This document shows positions 39,643 through 48,604 of a stretch of DNA of 64,000 bases, in pieces (within the stretch, counting starts at the first letter, position 1; each line of letters opens with the position of its first letter). The stretch covers positions 372,001 through 436,000 of the forward strand of contig NZ_BAABJQ010000004.1 of NCBI RefSeq assembly GCF_039543385.1, in the 5' to 3' direction. Under the pieces are notes generated by a model. That model ran no database searches. It saw only the letters and a list, made by a program, of their open reading frames with translations, and was not told where the DNA came from. A program made the translations under genes and the position numbers. The stretch comes from Rugosimonospora acidiphila (GTDB taxonomy: Bacteria > Actinomycetota > Actinomycetes > Mycobacteriales > Micromonosporaceae).

Positions 39643-40602
39643 CTAGAAGAGGGCGCTCGCGAGCGCTCGGCGGGCCGCGATGACAGCCGGGTCGTCAGGT
39701 CCGGCGACGGTGAACAGCGACACCAGGTGCTGGCGCACCGACTCCCGGTCCGCCCCGAATGTGCGTCGCACCAGGTCGACCAGCCGCTTGTACGCGACCT
39801 CGGCCTGGCCGGAGACCACCTCGATGTCCGCGGCCAGCGTCTGTGCGGCGATGTCGTCCGGCGCGGCTTGGGCCGCCGCGAGCGCCGCGGCCGGATCGGC
39901 GCCCTCGATGCGGCGCAGCAGGCCGACCTGCGCCAGCCCGGCCTCGGCGATGGCGTCCGCGGGCGACTCGGCGAGCACCTTGCGGTACGCCTGCTCGGCC
40001 GCCTCAAGGTCACCGCTCATCAGCGCGTCGTCGGCGGCCTCCAGCCGGGGATCGGCCGGCGTCTCGACCTGCACCCCGGCCGCCTGGCACACCTCGGCGA
40101 TGAACGGGCGCAGCTGGTTCTCCGGCACCGCGCCGGTGAAGCCCGGGGCGAGCCGGCCGCCGATGGCGACGAACGCCGCCGGGATGCCCGGCAGCTGCAG
40201 CGCGTCGGCGAGCCGAGGGTTGGTATCCGTGTCGACCCGGGCGAACACCCAGGCGCCGTTGCCCTCGATGGCGAGCTTCTCAAGGACCGTGGCGAGCTGC
40301 TTGGACGACTCGGACCGGGGCGACCAGAACTCGATGATCACGGGAATCGTGAGCGATCGCTCCAGCACCTCGGTCTGGAACGTGGCTTCCGTCACATCAA
40401 TGATCGCCATGCCGCCCGCCGGGGCGGCGGGGCCACCCGGAATGCCGGCGGGCAGCCCGCCGGGCGCCGGCTCGCCGGGCGCCGGCTCGCCGGCCGGGGC
40501 ACCGGACGTCGGGGCCGGGCTGGACGGCGGCGGGGTGCGCAGGGCGCTCAGGTCGACCGCGCCGCGCGTGAAGATCGACGGAGTGTTACGCGGATCAGTC
40601 AT
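39643..40602 (-). CDS. Thioredoxin-fold/TPR protein without active-site cysteines (CnoX/YbbN-like)
   Basis: 319 residues. A Pro/Gly/Ala-rich N-terminus (about 22-64, with GEPAP repeats) precedes a thioredoxin fold (66-180) and TPR-like helices (180-319: DALMSGDLEAAEQAYRKVLA). The usual WCxxC reads Trp93-Ser-Pro-Arg-Ser97, so there is no redox pair. This architecture matches the CnoX (YbbN) co-chaperone group, which binds unfolded substrates. It is the first gene of an operon with the arginase-like protein. There is no clear ribosome-binding site. An imperfect direct repeat lies upstream (40616-40732). Confidence 0.85.
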   Translation of the reverse strand: MTDPRNTPSIFTRGAVDLSALRTPPPSSPAPTSGAPAGEPAPGEPAPGGLPAGIPGGPAAPAGGMAIIDVTEATFQTEVLERSLTIPVIIEFWSPRSESSKQLATVLEKLAIEGNGAWVFARVDTDTNPRLADALQLPGIPAAFVAIGGRLAPGFTGAVPENQLRPFIAEVCQAAGVQVETPADPRLEAADDALMSGDLEAAEQAYRKVLAESPADAIAEAGLAQVGLLRRIEGADPAAALAAAQAAPDDIAAQTLAADIEVVSGQAEVAYKRLVDLVRRTFGADRESVRQHLVSLFTVAGPDDPAVIAARRALASALF

Positions 40603-40615
40603 GCCACGACCTCGT

Positions 40616-40732
40616 CATGAAGCTCTATCGCGCCCAGTCCGATGATTCGCTCCCTGTGCCACCTCATGCCGCCGCCTCGCTCCGCTCGCCGACGCCATGA
40701 GGCTCTAACGCGCTGAGTCGGTTGATTCGCTC
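40616..40732. repeat. Imperfect direct repeat, two 37-bp copies 80 bp apart
   Basis: 40616-40652 and 40696-40732 share the pattern CATGA-x-GCTCTA-x-CGCGC, then AGTC, then TGATTCGCTC, with 6 mismatches in 37. The 145-nt gap (40603-40747) that holds them contains no gene. Confidence 0.75.
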
Positions 40733-40747
40733 GCTGCTCATGGTTCC

Positions 40748-41641
40748 CTAGTCTGGCACGCCACCGGAAGCATGCGGTGGTGCCAGCGCCGCGTGTGCGC
40801 CACCGGCCACCAACGAGACCGTCCCCTCCTCGTGATCGACGGTGAACAACGTGCCGGGCGGGTACACACCCAGCACTTCGGGCGGCAGCTGGATGGTCCC
40901 GTCCCCGGCCACCACGGCGAAGTCCTGGCCGTCGCGCCCCTCCGCGCCGACCCGCCCGTCCCGGATGGTCACCGCGCGACCCAGCCGGGCACCCACCTCG
41001 GCGTCGTGGGTCACCACCACGATCGTGGTGCCCCGCTCCTGGTTGACCGTCTCCAGCGCGTTCAGTACCTCGTCGCGCCCGTGCGTGTCCAGCTGCGAGG
41101 TGGGCTCGTCCACCAGCAGCAGGCCCGGCCCGGCCGCGATGCCCACCGCGAGCGCCGCCCGCTGCCGGGCACCCGGCGGCAGTTCACCGACCTTCGCCCG
41201 ACCCTGCCCGGCCAGCCCGACCAGGTCCAGGATCCGGTCCGGGTCGTCCAGCTGGATGCCGGACGTGCGGGCCGCCCGGCGCTGGGCGAGCCAGATGTTG
41301 CGGTGCAGGTCCGCGTAGGCCAGCAGGTTGCGCGCCGCGCCCTGCAGCACCACACCGATCTCGGTACCCCGCAGCCGGGAAACCTCCGAATCGGACAATT
41401 TTCCCATGTCGTACGTGCCGATGTTCACCCGGCCGGCCGACGGTCGCATCAGGCCGGCGAGCAGTGAGATCAGCGTCGACTTGCCCGAGCCGGACGGGCC
41501 GACCAGGGCCAGCATCTCGCCCGGACTGATCGACAGATCCACGCCGGCCAGCGCCACGATGTCCCCGGCGCCGGCCGCGCCCGCCTCGGAGGCGCGGTAG
41601 ATGTGCACGACTCGCCGGCAAGCCACCGCGAGACCGCTCAT
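40748..41641 (-). CDS. ABC ATPase of the FtsX-type cassette, degenerate signature motif
   Basis: 297 residues from the ATG at 41641 (GGGGAGG 5 nt upstream). Walker A GPSGSGKSTLIS, Q-loop GVVLQG, Walker B LLLVDEPTSQLD and switch His in VVVTHDAEV are normal for the LolD/MacB type. The ABC signature, usually LSGGQ, reads LPPGA (ELPPGARQRAALA), which should weaken contact with ATP. After about residue 235 a family-atypical tail (VYPPGTLFTVDHEEGTVSLV) follows, with a MOP/beta character. It starts 2 nt after the mini-permease stop and is the last gene of a four-gene overlapping cassette. Confidence 0.88.
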   Translation of the reverse strand: MSGLAVACRRVVHIYRASEAGAAGAGDIVALAGVDLSISPGEMLALVGPSGSGKSTLISLLAGLMRPSAGRVNIGTYDMGKLSDSEVSRLRGTEIGVVLQGAARNLLAYADLHRNIWLAQRRAARTSGIQLDDPDRILDLVGLAGQGRAKVGELPPGARQRAALAVGIAAGPGLLLVDEPTSQLDTHGRDEVLNALETVNQERGTTIVVVTHDAEVGARLGRAVTIRDGRVGAEGRDGQDFAVVAGDGTIQLPPEVLGVYPPGTLFTVDHEEGTVSLVAGGAHAALAPPHASGGVPD

Positions 41642-41643
41642 GA

Positions 41644-42342
41644 TTACCTCCCCGTGATCTCGGGGCGCTCGAAACGCTCGAAACGCCCGAACCGCCGGAT
41701 CCTCCGGCTCAGGTCGTACGCCGCGACCAGGGCCACGCCGACCAGCATGGCCACCGCCACCGCCCAGGTCCAGAGCACGACGCCCGGCCTCGGCCAACTC
41801 GGTGCCGGCCACGGCACCGTCTGGGTGGCGAACATCGGGATATCGACGCCCGCCACCACCCACGCCGCCGCGGCGGCCAGCAGCACGCCGAGGCCGGCGG
41901 TCAGCAGGTAGAACCACAACGCCATGGCCGGGCCCTGCCCGTCGAGCCGGGAGCGGGCCTGGCCGACCCGGGACTGTCCGGTCACCACCAGCCCCTCGTT
42001 CGCCCCGGTCGGGCAACGGCCGGTCAGCGCGAGGTGGTCGCAGACCCGCTCCCGGTAGTCCAGCGGCACCCCCAGGCTCACCTCGCCCCGCTGGTACCGG
42101 CCGGTCTCCGACATGTTCAGGTAGCCGGTGGCACCGGGCACCGTGAAGGCGCGGTCGACCACGGCCCGGAAGGTGGACAGTTCGTCGGCCGCGGCACGGT
42201 CGAGGTCCTGATCGCGGGTGGCCTCGAAGATCCGGTCGATGGCCGGCGCGGTGGCCACGTCGCCCGCCAGCAGGGCCAGGACGAGAACAGTCAGGGTCTG
42301 GGCGCGTCTCGCCCGCAGCGCGCCCAGCACCAACCGGATCAT
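41644..42342 (-). CDS. Mini-permease: FtsX-type permease with internal deletions
   Basis: 232 residues. It keeps the N-terminal span and the start of the extracellular domain of its two large neighbours (MIRLVLGALRARRAQTL to ERVCDHLALTGRCPTGANEG at about 105-124), then jumps to their C-terminal region (LDGQGPAMALWFYLLTAGLG) and, after another missing stretch, to their final span (VDIPMFATQTVPWP to VALVAAYDLSRRIRRF). About 780 residues are missing compared with the 1,010-residue neighbour, yet the frame is intact. The ATG overlaps the stop of the large permease by 4 nt (ATGA) and the ATPase start follows 2 nt later. It may be a stable short subunit or a decaying copy. Confidence 0.8.
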   Translation of the reverse strand: MIRLVLGALRARRAQTLTVLVLALLAGDVATAPAIDRIFEATRDQDLDRAAADELSTFRAVVDRAFTVPGATGYLNMSETGRYQRGEVSLGVPLDYRERVCDHLALTGRCPTGANEGLVVTGQSRVGQARSRLDGQGPAMALWFYLLTAGLGVLLAAAAAWVVAGVDIPMFATQTVPWPAPSWPRPGVVLWTWAVAVAMLVGVALVAAYDLSRRIRRFGRFERFERPEITGR

Positions 42343-45300
42343 TCCCGTTCCCGCCGCCGCGCGTCGAGTCCGGCCGAGATTATCCGGGACGACACGAGAG
42401 CGACAGCCGTCATTGCGACTCCGGCTGCCGCCCAGGCCAGGAGCACGGGCGACCAGTGCGGCCACAGCGGCGGCGGCAGCACCTGTACCCCGTCGGCGAA
42501 GAGCGGGATCGATGTACCGGTGAGCAGCCACGCGACGAGGGCCGCGAGCGGCCCGAGCACCAGGGCGGCCAGCACCAGCCCCAGGTACCCGTACCGGTTG
42601 GCCGCGGCCACCGCGGCGCGCGGCACCCCCTGGACGCGCAGCGCGCGCAGCTGGCCGGCGGCCCGCCGGTCCACGGTCGCGATGAGGACCAGCCCGCCCA
42701 GCGCGAGCAGCACCGACAGCGCCCCGGCGAGCAGGTGGAAGCGCAGCCCGGTGGCCGGGCCCTGCCGGTCGAGATAGCGCAGCTGGGCGGTGTCGGTATG
42801 TCTGTCCAATATGGACAGACCTTGCTGGCGCAGCCGGTCGACCAGGCCGGCCGGCGCGTCGGCGGCGAGCCAGACCTGCGGCTTGGTCGCCGGGCCGACG
42901 TCCCGCGCGTCCCGTTCGGCGTACTCGAAGTCGACCATGATCCCGCGGTCGCCCAGCCGGGGCAGGATCGTGACGATGCCGGCGGAGACCACCGGCATGG
43001 CGGACTGGTCCAGGCCGGCGAGCGTGCTGCGGCCCAGCCTTCCGGTGGAGACGACCGGCAGCGGGTACGGCGCGTCGACCGGCAGGAACCAGGCGTCCAC
43101 ACCGATGCCGGCCGACTTCTGGCGCACCTCGAGCCCGTCCGATCCCGGGGTGAGCTCCGGCACCGCGGCGCTGTCGGTGGGCGCGGGGGTCCGCCACGAG
43201 CCGGCCCGGGTCAGCCCGATGTCCAGCGGGGTGCCCGGATCACCCTGGTCGATTCCGTGCACCACGATGTCGAAGTCGAAGTCGGCGCTGGACGCGGCGG
43301 ACACCTCGAAGCCCATCAGCCGGCAACCGTCCCGGCAGTCCGGCGCCTGAGCCGCGTACCGGTGCCGGCCGGGAAGGAGGCGGCCGAGGTTGACCACCGT
43401 CGTCGAACCGTCGTCGGCCGACGCCAGGTGACCGATCAGGTCCAACTCGGTCGCCTGGTCGAGCTCGTTCGCGGTGAGGTCGACGCCGATCGCCTCGGAC
43501 TTGATCATCACTGGCGCCGGCACGGACGGGTGCAGCAGGGCCGCGGTCTTGGCGGCGGACAGCCCGCCGGCGGGTTCGAGCCAGTTGGTCACCGCCGCCA
43601 GCCGGGTGCTGTCCACGGCCAGGGTGGGTGCGTCGTCCTTGACCAGCGACGGCAGCGAGGTCACCGCCATCGCGTACCGGCCGGTGGGGTCGGCGGCGCG
43701 CACCGCGTTGAGCAGCGTGCCCACCTCGACCCCGCCCACGTCCAGCACCGTCGACGCGCCCTCCTCGACGACGCTGCGCTGGCCGTCGGCCTGACCCGCC
43801 ACGTTGCTGAGGGTCACCGCGAACGAGAGCTGGGCGATCGCCACGACGAGCAGCGCCAGCAGTCGCGCGGTGCCCGGCCGGCGGGCCAGGCGCAGCGCGC
43901 CGAGCGCCGGACCGATCCGGCCCCGGCGCAGCGCCCGGCCGCCGATCCAGCCGGCCGCCGGCGCGACCAGCCGGGCGGCGAGCAGGGCGACCGCGAGCAC
44001 CACCAGGCCGGGGGCGAGCAGCATCACGCCGGTCAGCCGGCCGGGGTTGGTCCGTAGCTGGATCACGGCCGCCACCGCGACCGGGTAGATCATCGCCTCC
44101 AGCACCAGCCCTCGCCAGGCTCCGGCGCGCGACGGCACCTGGCGCAGCAGTTCGGCCACTGGCGCGGCGAACGGGCGCCGGGTCGCCAGCACGGTGGCGA
44201 CCAGCGTGCCGAGCAGGGCGACCCCGGCCCAGCGCAGCGGCTGCCACGAGGGTGTCACCGGGCCGGCCCCGGACAGCAGCAGGCGGGCAGCCACGGCCAC
44301 CGCCGCGTACCCGGTGAGGTAGCCCAGCACCGAGCCGACCAGGATGGCCACCGTGGTCTCGCCGAGCACCAGCCACCACCGGACCGCCACCGAGGTGCCG
44401 CGCAGCTTGAGCAGGCCGACCTCGCTGCGCCGGATCTCGGTCGCGTACCCGACGGCCAGCAGCATCACCAGCCAGGCGAGGATCACCAGCGGTATCGCGG
44501 CCAACGGCACCACCTCGCGCAGCGCTGACTCGTCCGCGTCGATGCGGGCGAACAGCGCGGGTATCGCGGTGCTGGCGGTGATCTGGCCGGCCTTGGCCCG
44601 GTTGGTCGCGCCGAACACGCTCGCCTTCAACACGCCGAGGTCCTGTGAGGTGAGCGCGGCGGGATCGAGCAGCGCGTCGACGCTCTGCCGCTCCTGCTGG
44701 TGGCTCAGCGCCTGCATGGTGCCGCGGGTGGTGAACGCCGGCTCGGCGTGCCCGGTACCGGAGATGATCCCCGGGGAGGCGTCGAAGTAGTAGTGGTCGG
44801 CCCAGTACCGGGCGGACGTGTCGGCCACCCGGTAGACGCCGACCACGGACAGGAAGGCGGGCGGCCCGACGGGCGTCGGCCCCTCCTTGGTCTGGATGCT
44901 CTCCCGCTCCAGCACCGTCTGTCCACTGTGTACGCCGAGACGGGCGGCGGTCTGCTCGCCGAGCATGATCTCGTTGGTGCCGATCGGGCAGCGGCCCGAC
45001 ACGATCTGCACGTGGTCGCAGACCCCTTCGCGGAAGACCAGCCGAGGCGTGGTAACCGCCCGCGGACCCTTGAGGTAGGCGTCGAATTCGGCGGCGAACA
45101 CCGTGCTGAGGCCGGGCCCGCTCAGCAGCGCCGGTGCCGTCGACTCGAAGGTCTGGTCCCGGCCCTGGCCCAGGCTGACGCTTGAGGTCGCCTCGATCGC
45201 CAGCTCGGACGCGGGCGCCCGGGACAGCTCGTTCACGGTCACCGAACGGTCGGCCGCGGTCAGGAAGGCCGGGCCGGCCACCGCCGCGGCGACCGCGACG

Positions 45301-45371
45301 ACGGCCAGCGCGAGCGCGGTCAGCGCCCGGCCGAGCCGGGCCCGCAGCATGGTCAGGATCAGCCCGATCAC
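42339..45371 (-). CDS. FtsX-like ABC permease, large (1,010 residues)
   Basis: GTG start at 45371 overlapping the upstream permease stop by 4 nt (GTGA). A single N-terminal span (about 10-30) is followed by an extracellular domain with FREGVCDHVQIVSGRCPIGT, then an FtsX block of several spans (about 330-590, VGYATEIRRSEVGLLKLRGT), a second extracellular domain with a Cys pair (APDCRDGCRLMGFE), and a C-terminal group of spans (from about 880). FtsX/MacB-type permeases transmit ATPase motion to periplasmic substrates rather than forming a classical channel. The substrate is unknown. It is a paralogue of the gene upstream and the parent type of the mini-permease. Confidence 0.9.
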   Translation of the reverse strand: MIGLILTMLRARLGRALTALALAVVAVAAAVAGPAFLTAADRSVTVNELSRAPASELAIEATSSVSLGQGRDQTFESTAPALLSGPGLSTVFAAEFDAYLKGPRAVTTPRLVFREGVCDHVQIVSGRCPIGTNEIMLGEQTAARLGVHSGQTVLERESIQTKEGPTPVGPPAFLSVVGVYRVADTSARYWADHYYFDASPGIISGTGHAEPAFTTRGTMQALSHQQERQSVDALLDPAALTSQDLGVLKASVFGATNRAKAGQITASTAIPALFARIDADESALREVVPLAAIPLVILAWLVMLLAVGYATEIRRSEVGLLKLRGTSVAVRWWLVLGETTVAILVGSVLGYLTGYAAVAVAARLLLSGAGPVTPSWQPLRWAGVALLGTLVATVLATRRPFAAPVAELLRQVPSRAGAWRGLVLEAMIYPVAVAAVIQLRTNPGRLTGVMLLAPGLVVLAVALLAARLVAPAAGWIGGRALRRGRIGPALGALRLARRPGTARLLALLVVAIAQLSFAVTLSNVAGQADGQRSVVEEGASTVLDVGGVEVGTLLNAVRAADPTGRYAMAVTSLPSLVKDDAPTLAVDSTRLAAVTNWLEPAGGLSAAKTAALLHPSVPAPVMIKSEAIGVDLTANELDQATELDLIGHLASADDGSTTVVNLGRLLPGRHRYAAQAPDCRDGCRLMGFEVSAASSADFDFDIVVHGIDQGDPGTPLDIGLTRAGSWRTPAPTDSAAVPELTPGSDGLEVRQKSAGIGVDAWFLPVDAPYPLPVVSTGRLGRSTLAGLDQSAMPVVSAGIVTILPRLGDRGIMVDFEYAERDARDVGPATKPQVWLAADAPAGLVDRLRQQGLSILDRHTDTAQLRYLDRQGPATGLRFHLLAGALSVLLALGGLVLIATVDRRAAGQLRALRVQGVPRAAVAAANRYGYLGLVLAALVLGPLAALVAWLLTGTSIPLFADGVQVLPPPLWPHWSPVLLAWAAAGVAMTAVALVSSRIISAGLDARRRERE

Positions 45372-48300
45372 CGGGTCACCCGCCGAATCAACTGCCGGCC
45401 GCCGAGCGCCGCCGTCGCGCCCAGCAGCACGGCCGCCAGTGCCGCCGCGACCAGCAGCCCGCCGGGTCGCAACAGCGCGGGCGGCGGAAGCACGTGCCAG
45501 CCGTCGGTGAACAGCGGCAGGGCGGCCCCGGCGCCGGTCACCAGCCGGTCCACCGGCGCCACGACCAGGCCGGCCAGCAACGCCGCGCCGGCCAGCCAGG
45601 CGTACCCGCCGAACGCCACCGCGCGCGCTACCCGGTGGGTCAGCCCCTGGGTACGCAGTGCGGCCAACTCGTCGGACCGGGGCCCGCGCTCCACGGCGGC
45701 GGCCAGCACCAGCCCGGCCGCCGCCAGGATCACCGCCAGCGCCGCGCCGAGCAGTTGGAAGCGCAGCGCGATGGCCGTCCCCTCCTGGCCGTACCGGGCC
45801 TGCCGGCCGGAGATCGTGTCGTCCCCGGTGACGCGCAGTCCGGCGGAGCGGAGTCTGTCCACGATGGATGCGGGAGCGCCCGGCGCCAACCACACCTCCG
45901 ACACCACCGGCCCCCCTCCGTCGTCGACCAGCCGGTCGGCGTAGTCGAGATCCACCAGTGCGCCCGAGGCGCCGAGCCGGGGCAGCACGTCCGCCCGGCC
46001 CGCGACCCGGATCGGCACGGAGTCCGACCCGAACAGGTCCACCACCGGATCGCCCGCCAGCCCGGCGTCCTTCAGCTTCCCGGCGAGCAGCACCGGCACC
46101 GGGGTCGGCGCGTCGACCAGGTACACCTGCCCGTTCGGCTGGGTGAGGTCGGTCAGCTGCTGATCGCTCGGCAGGCTGATCCGCAGCCCGCCCGGCGCAC
46201 CGGCCAGTACGGGGCCGGCGGCGTTCGCGCTGACGGTCGGTCGCCATCGGGCCGGGTTGCGGAAGTCGGCCACGTCGGCCGGTGCCGGATCGCCCGAGCC
46301 GGTGCCGCCGGTGCCGGTGCCGTCGGCATTGGCGCCGTCGTCGGCGGCGGCCGGAGCGAAGGCGTTCAGCACCAGGTCCAGGCCGGCGTGGGGAGGGGTC
46401 AGCGGCTGCCCGGTCGCGCCGAGCACCGCGGCCAATGCGAAGTCGTCCAGCCGGCAGCCGGGCCGGGGTACGCACTCCGGGCTGTCCGCCACGTACCGGT
46501 GCGCGCCCGGCCGCAGCGGCCCGTACCGCAGGCCCATCCGGCGCCCGTCCGGCGCGGCCACGTCGGCGACCACGTACACCGGCTGGCCGCCGGCCGCGTT
46601 GAGCGTCGCGTTCAGGGCGAGCCGGGGCGCCGCCACGAACACCGGTGGCGGGGCCGGCGGGTGCAGCTCGGCCGCCAGCCTGCCCGGGGCCACCCCGTAC
46701 CTGGGATTCCAGGCGGCCACCGCGGCCAGCCGGGTGGTGTCCACCGCCAGCACGGCGGGCACCCCGCTCTGGGTGCTGGCCTGGATCGCCGCCATCGCGT
46801 AGCGGCCGGACGGATCGGCGCCGCGTACGGCGGTGAGCAGCCGCCCGGCGCCGACCGGTTCGACCGTCAGCACCCGGTCGGCGCCCAGTTCCTGCGCGGC
46901 CCGGTCGTGCCGCGCCGCCGACGAGGTGTCCCACGCCAGGGCGGCGTACCCGGCCACCGCCACCGCCACCGCCATGAGGGCGAACAGCCGCTCCAGGCCG
47001 GGCCGGCGGGCCAGGTAGGTGGCGATGAGCACGCCGCGCAGCCGCCCGGAGCGCAGCGCGCGCACCGCCAACCGGGCCGCGACCGGCACCAGCAGCCGGG
47101 CCGCCAGCAGGCCGGCGGCGAACGCGACCAGCCCGGGAGCGACCACCACCAGCCCCACGTCCTGACCGTTCGCGGCGGCATGGACCTGGTACACGCCGGC
47201 CAGCGCGAGCATCACGAGCGCGAAGTCGACCACCGCGGTGAGCCGCCCGCGCCACCCGGCGCGCCGGCGCGGCGGCGTGCGCCGCAGCAGTTCGACCACG
47301 CCGGTGCGGACCGTGCGCCGCTCGGCGACCAGCGCGGCGAGCAGGCCGCCCAGCACCGCGACGGCCGCCGCGCCGGCGGCCAGCAGCACGGCCCACAGCA
47401 CCTGGCTCCGGTCCTGGACGGCGCCGGCAGTGGCCCGGGCCAGCACCCAGCCGAGCAGCGCGCCGGGCACCACCCCGGCCAGTACGGGCAGCGCGCTCTG
47501 CGCCCCCGCCAGGATCCAGATCCGCCGGGGCGCCAGCCCCCGCAACTTGACCAGGCCGAGGTCGGCCCGGCGCGCGGTGGCGCCCATGGTGACGGCGAGG
47601 AACAGCGCGAACCATCCGAACAGCACCAGTTCCCCGGTGCCCAGCGGCACGCCGAGCAGGATCAGCCGCTGGTCCGACCGTACCCGGTCGATCAGGTTGG
47701 GCACGCCGGTGTGCACGTCGAACTCCTGCGCCGACAGGCGGCTGGTGCCGTCGGCGACGGCCTGCGCCACGGGCTCGAGACGGGTCGCGTCGAGCGCGCC
47801 CGGTCCGGCGATGAAGTCGATGCTGTCGGCGACGTCGGTGGACCTGGTGGCGACGAGCGCCTTCTCGCTGACGAACACCGCGTCCGGTGGCCCGGACAGC
47901 CCGTTGGTCTGTGACTGCGCCGGCGGGGCGGCGGCCAGCAGCGAGCCCGTCCCCCAGTACGGGCCGCCCGGGTTCTTGGCCTGGTACAAGCCGGTGACGC
48001 GCAGCTTCAGCGGCTTGCTGAGGCTGGAGGCGGCGAACTGGAACCGATCGCCGACCCGTACCCCGAGGGCCGCCGCGGTGCGCACCGACAGCATCGCGTC
48101 GCCGGTACCGGTCGGGCAGGCGCCCTGCACCTCGACCTGGGCGCACACGCCGTCGCGCGCCGCCATCGGGGAGGAGGCGCCGCCGGCGGGGCCCAGGATC
48201 TCGCCCGCGACACTCGCGCCGTTGATCTGTTCGAACCGGGGCAGCTTCAGGGCCTGACGGATCTGCGCGCGGTACTGGGTCAGGACCTGGTCGCCGTCGG

Positions 48301-48502
48301 ACACCGAGGCCTGGCGGCTCGCCGTGACCAGGCGCTGCGGGACGGGCGCGGAGGAGACGTCGTGCAGCGCGACCGCGCTGGTGGCGGCGAACACGAAAAA
48401 CGGCGCGGCCACCGCGGCTGCTGTCACCAGTACGGCGATGACCAGCAGCGCGGCGGCCTGAGTACGTCTGGCGCGGATAGCGCATAGCGCCACGGCGAGC
48501 AT
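45368..48502 (-). CDS. FtsX-like ABC permease, large (1,044 residues), first gene of the cassette
   Basis: ATG start at 48502 with GGGAGGG 5 nt upstream. Same layout as the next gene: N-terminal span, extracellular domain with ARDGVCAQVEVQGACPTGT (about 115-134), a membrane block with the FtsX-type loop TMGATARRADLGLVKLRGLA, a second extracellular domain containing CVPRPGCRLDDF and a Gly/Thr/Asp-rich insertion, and C-terminal spans. The two large permeases would form a heterodimer powered by the cassette ATPase. No lipoprotein, membrane-fusion protein or two-component system flanks the cassette to hint at the substrate. Confidence 0.9.
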   Translation of the reverse strand: MLAVALCAIRARRTQAAALLVIAVLVTAAAVAAPFFVFAATSAVALHDVSSAPVPQRLVTASRQASVSDGDQVLTQYRAQIRQALKLPRFEQINGASVAGEILGPAGGASSPMAARDGVCAQVEVQGACPTGTGDAMLSVRTAAALGVRVGDRFQFAASSLSKPLKLRVTGLYQAKNPGGPYWGTGSLLAAAPPAQSQTNGLSGPPDAVFVSEKALVATRSTDVADSIDFIAGPGALDATRLEPVAQAVADGTSRLSAQEFDVHTGVPNLIDRVRSDQRLILLGVPLGTGELVLFGWFALFLAVTMGATARRADLGLVKLRGLAPRRIWILAGAQSALPVLAGVVPGALLGWVLARATAGAVQDRSQVLWAVLLAAGAAAVAVLGGLLAALVAERRTVRTGVVELLRRTPPRRRAGWRGRLTAVVDFALVMLALAGVYQVHAAANGQDVGLVVVAPGLVAFAAGLLAARLLVPVAARLAVRALRSGRLRGVLIATYLARRPGLERLFALMAVAVAVAGYAALAWDTSSAARHDRAAQELGADRVLTVEPVGAGRLLTAVRGADPSGRYAMAAIQASTQSGVPAVLAVDTTRLAAVAAWNPRYGVAPGRLAAELHPPAPPPVFVAAPRLALNATLNAAGGQPVYVVADVAAPDGRRMGLRYGPLRPGAHRYVADSPECVPRPGCRLDDFALAAVLGATGQPLTPPHAGLDLVLNAFAPAAADDGANADGTGTGGTGSGDPAPADVADFRNPARWRPTVSANAAGPVLAGAPGGLRISLPSDQQLTDLTQPNGQVYLVDAPTPVPVLLAGKLKDAGLAGDPVVDLFGSDSVPIRVAGRADVLPRLGASGALVDLDYADRLVDDGGGPVVSEVWLAPGAPASIVDRLRSAGLRVTGDDTISGRQARYGQEGTAIALRFQLLGAALAVILAAAGLVLAAAVERGPRSDELAALRTQGLTHRVARAVAFGGYAWLAGAALLAGLVVAPVDRLVTGAGAALPLFTDGWHVLPPPALLRPGGLLVAAALAAVLLGATAALGGRQLIRRVTR

Positions 48503-48518
48503 CTGGGCCCTCCCCCAC

Positions 48519-48543
48519 GGCCGTCCCGCCGGGCGCGACGGCC
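48519..48543 (-). terminator. Possible terminator between the mutase gene and the FtsX cassette
   Basis: A 7-bp stem (GGCCGTC at 48519-48525, GACGGCC at 48537-48543) lies 62 nt beyond the mutase stop and just before the ribosome-binding site of the first permease. Confidence 0.35.
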
Positions 48544-48604
48544 CGGGCCACGACCGATGGATCGTGACCTATGGGGGACTCGTCAGCCGCCGCTCAGGTT
48601 GCAT

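Noticed and set aside
41644..42342. Calling the mini-permease a pseudogene
   Set aside because: It has an intact frame, a coupled start and stop, and both terminal membrane regions, so decay is not shown; the point is left open as a finding.
45182..47914. A 910-codon plus-strand frame opposite the FtsX permeases, and similar long frames at 6431-9106, 9604-12240 and 42456-44057
   Set aside because: All mirror real genes on the other strand, have biased composition and no ribosome-binding site or conserved motif.
45372..48551. An upstream in-frame extension of the second large permease through the whole of the first (2,070 codons in total)
   Set aside because: The extension is the first permease read in the wrong frame (Arg/Gly/Ala-rich). 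The conserved start and the GTGA overlap place the gene start at 45371.
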